A DNA stretch of 7,448 nucleotides. Origin: an uncultured Saprospiraceae bacterium. GTDB lineage: Bacteria; Bacteroidota; Bacteroidia; Chitinophagales; Saprospiraceae. The notes beneath the pieces were generated by a model, which worked only from the letters and a program-made list of their open reading frames with translations, was not told where the DNA came from and searched no databases. Shown one piece after another: positions 7,111 to 7,448 of the stretch; positions within the stretch are counted from its first letter, which is position 1; the number at the start of each line of letters is the position of its first letter. The stretch spans positions 1 through 7,448 of the forward strand of contig CALLAG010000209.1 of assembly GCA_938002705.1 (NCBI GenBank), given 5' to 3'. The translations under genes and the position numbers were made by a program.

Positions 7111-7368
7111 TCTATCAATCCTACCGCAGAGCGGTAAAACTAATTTAGCAACAATAGATATGATGCTTCCGACTACAGAGTAGTCGTATTAATTAGCTGT
7201 GTACAATCATCCAATTAGAGTATGACCCACTCTGGGGTCAATGCAATGAGAGGATGTTGTTTTCTAAAATAATGTGATCTCTCTGAGATCATTGCTTCTC
7301 TTTCTTGTATATAAATCAGTTCGGGAAGAAACAAAACACCTAATTAATTTCAGAGGTTTTCTCAATGG
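7111..7368. repeat. Tandem array unit 2 (258 bp)
   Basis: The second copy directly abuts unit 1 with no spacer. By eye it is about 93% identical to unit 1, with some 16 substitutions and three one-base gaps. The palindromes recur at 7122-7136, 7170-7186, 7216-7240 and 7275-7291. Three are unchanged and one carries a single C-to-T change (7216) that keeps a wobble pair. Most of the differences lie in linkers, notably 6901-6907 against 7162-7168 and the T-rich stretch at the unit boundary. Confidence 0.9.
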
Positions 7369-7448
7369 TCCATCAATATTACCGCAGAGCGGTAAAACTA
7401 ATTTAGCAACAATGGATATGATGCTTCCGACTACAGAGTAGTCGTACT
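7369..7448. repeat. Tandem array unit 3, truncated by the window edge
   Basis: The first 80 bases of a third copy are present, with palindromes at 7380-7394 and 7428-7444, both unchanged. From the first palindrome on it differs from unit 2 at two positions (7414 A to G; 7447 T to C). It is therefore closer to unit 2 than to unit 1, consistent with recent stepwise duplication. The total copy number is not visible. Confidence 0.88.

Noticed and set aside
7107..7148. 13-codon ORF (MVYQSYRRAVKLI) at the unit junction, with an equivalent at 7365-7406, each preceded by GGAGG- or AGAGG-like bases
   Set aside because: The two copies differ at codons 3 and 5, both changing the amino acid; unit 1 lacks the ATG; and most of the frame lies over palindrome a. 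Nothing indicates selection for a peptide, and strong SD motifs are not typical of this phylum.
6850..7448. CRISPR array
   Set aside because: The repeated unit is about 260 bp and contiguous, with no short repeat and unique spacer alternation. No cas gene is present in the window.
6850..7448. Integron attC sites or insertion-sequence remnants
   Set aside because: No cassette ORFs, no recognisable attC core sites, no transposase fragment, and no terminal inverted repeat bounding each unit.

Overview
The window looks like chromosomal DNA of an AT-rich Bacteroidota bacterium. Three things support this: a protein with a type IX secretion (T9SS) type A sorting domain, which is restricted to this phylum; a DUF4293-type membrane protein; and a promoter of the Bacteroidota form (TTG, then TAnnTTTG) ahead of the large gene. 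The large surface protein carries serial Cys-rich HYR-like modules followed by a dockerin-like segment. That style is common in the Saprospiria (Lewinella/Haliscomenobacter-like organisms), so this class is my best guess, by inference only.

Layout: (1) positions 2-439, + strand, the 3' end of a class A penicillin-binding protein; (2) 440-687, a convergent spacer; (3) 688-1125, - strand, a four-helix DUF4293 membrane protein; (4) 1126-1252, a short divergent spacer; (5) 1253-2374, + strand, a FAD-dependent amine/amino-acid oxidase-like protein; (6) 2375-2565, a regulatory region with a good Bacteroidota promoter and a leader holding two hairpins, the second with the form of an intrinsic terminator; (7) 2566-6747, + strand, a 1393-residue secreted adhesin-like protein; (8) 6781-6820, a strong intrinsic terminator; (9) from about 6850 to the window edge, an array of 258-261 bp direct repeats with no credible protein gene.

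The four protein genes do not form one pathway. PBP and DUF4293 belong to the ordinary envelope complement, the oxidoreductase appears to stand alone, and the giant gene has its own promoter and terminator and is probably monocistronic.

The least explained part is the 3' array. Each unit carries several perfect short palindromes: three with 3-nt loops (AGA, AGA, TCT), plus a pair of interleaved 6-bp stems. All of them contain the pentamer CAGAG or its complement CTCTG. Between copies nearly all differences fall outside the stems; the one exception turns a C-G pair into U-G. This suggests a structured RNA, or a set of protein-binding palindromes, amplified in tandem. I do not recognise it as a known family. 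The array continues past the right edge.
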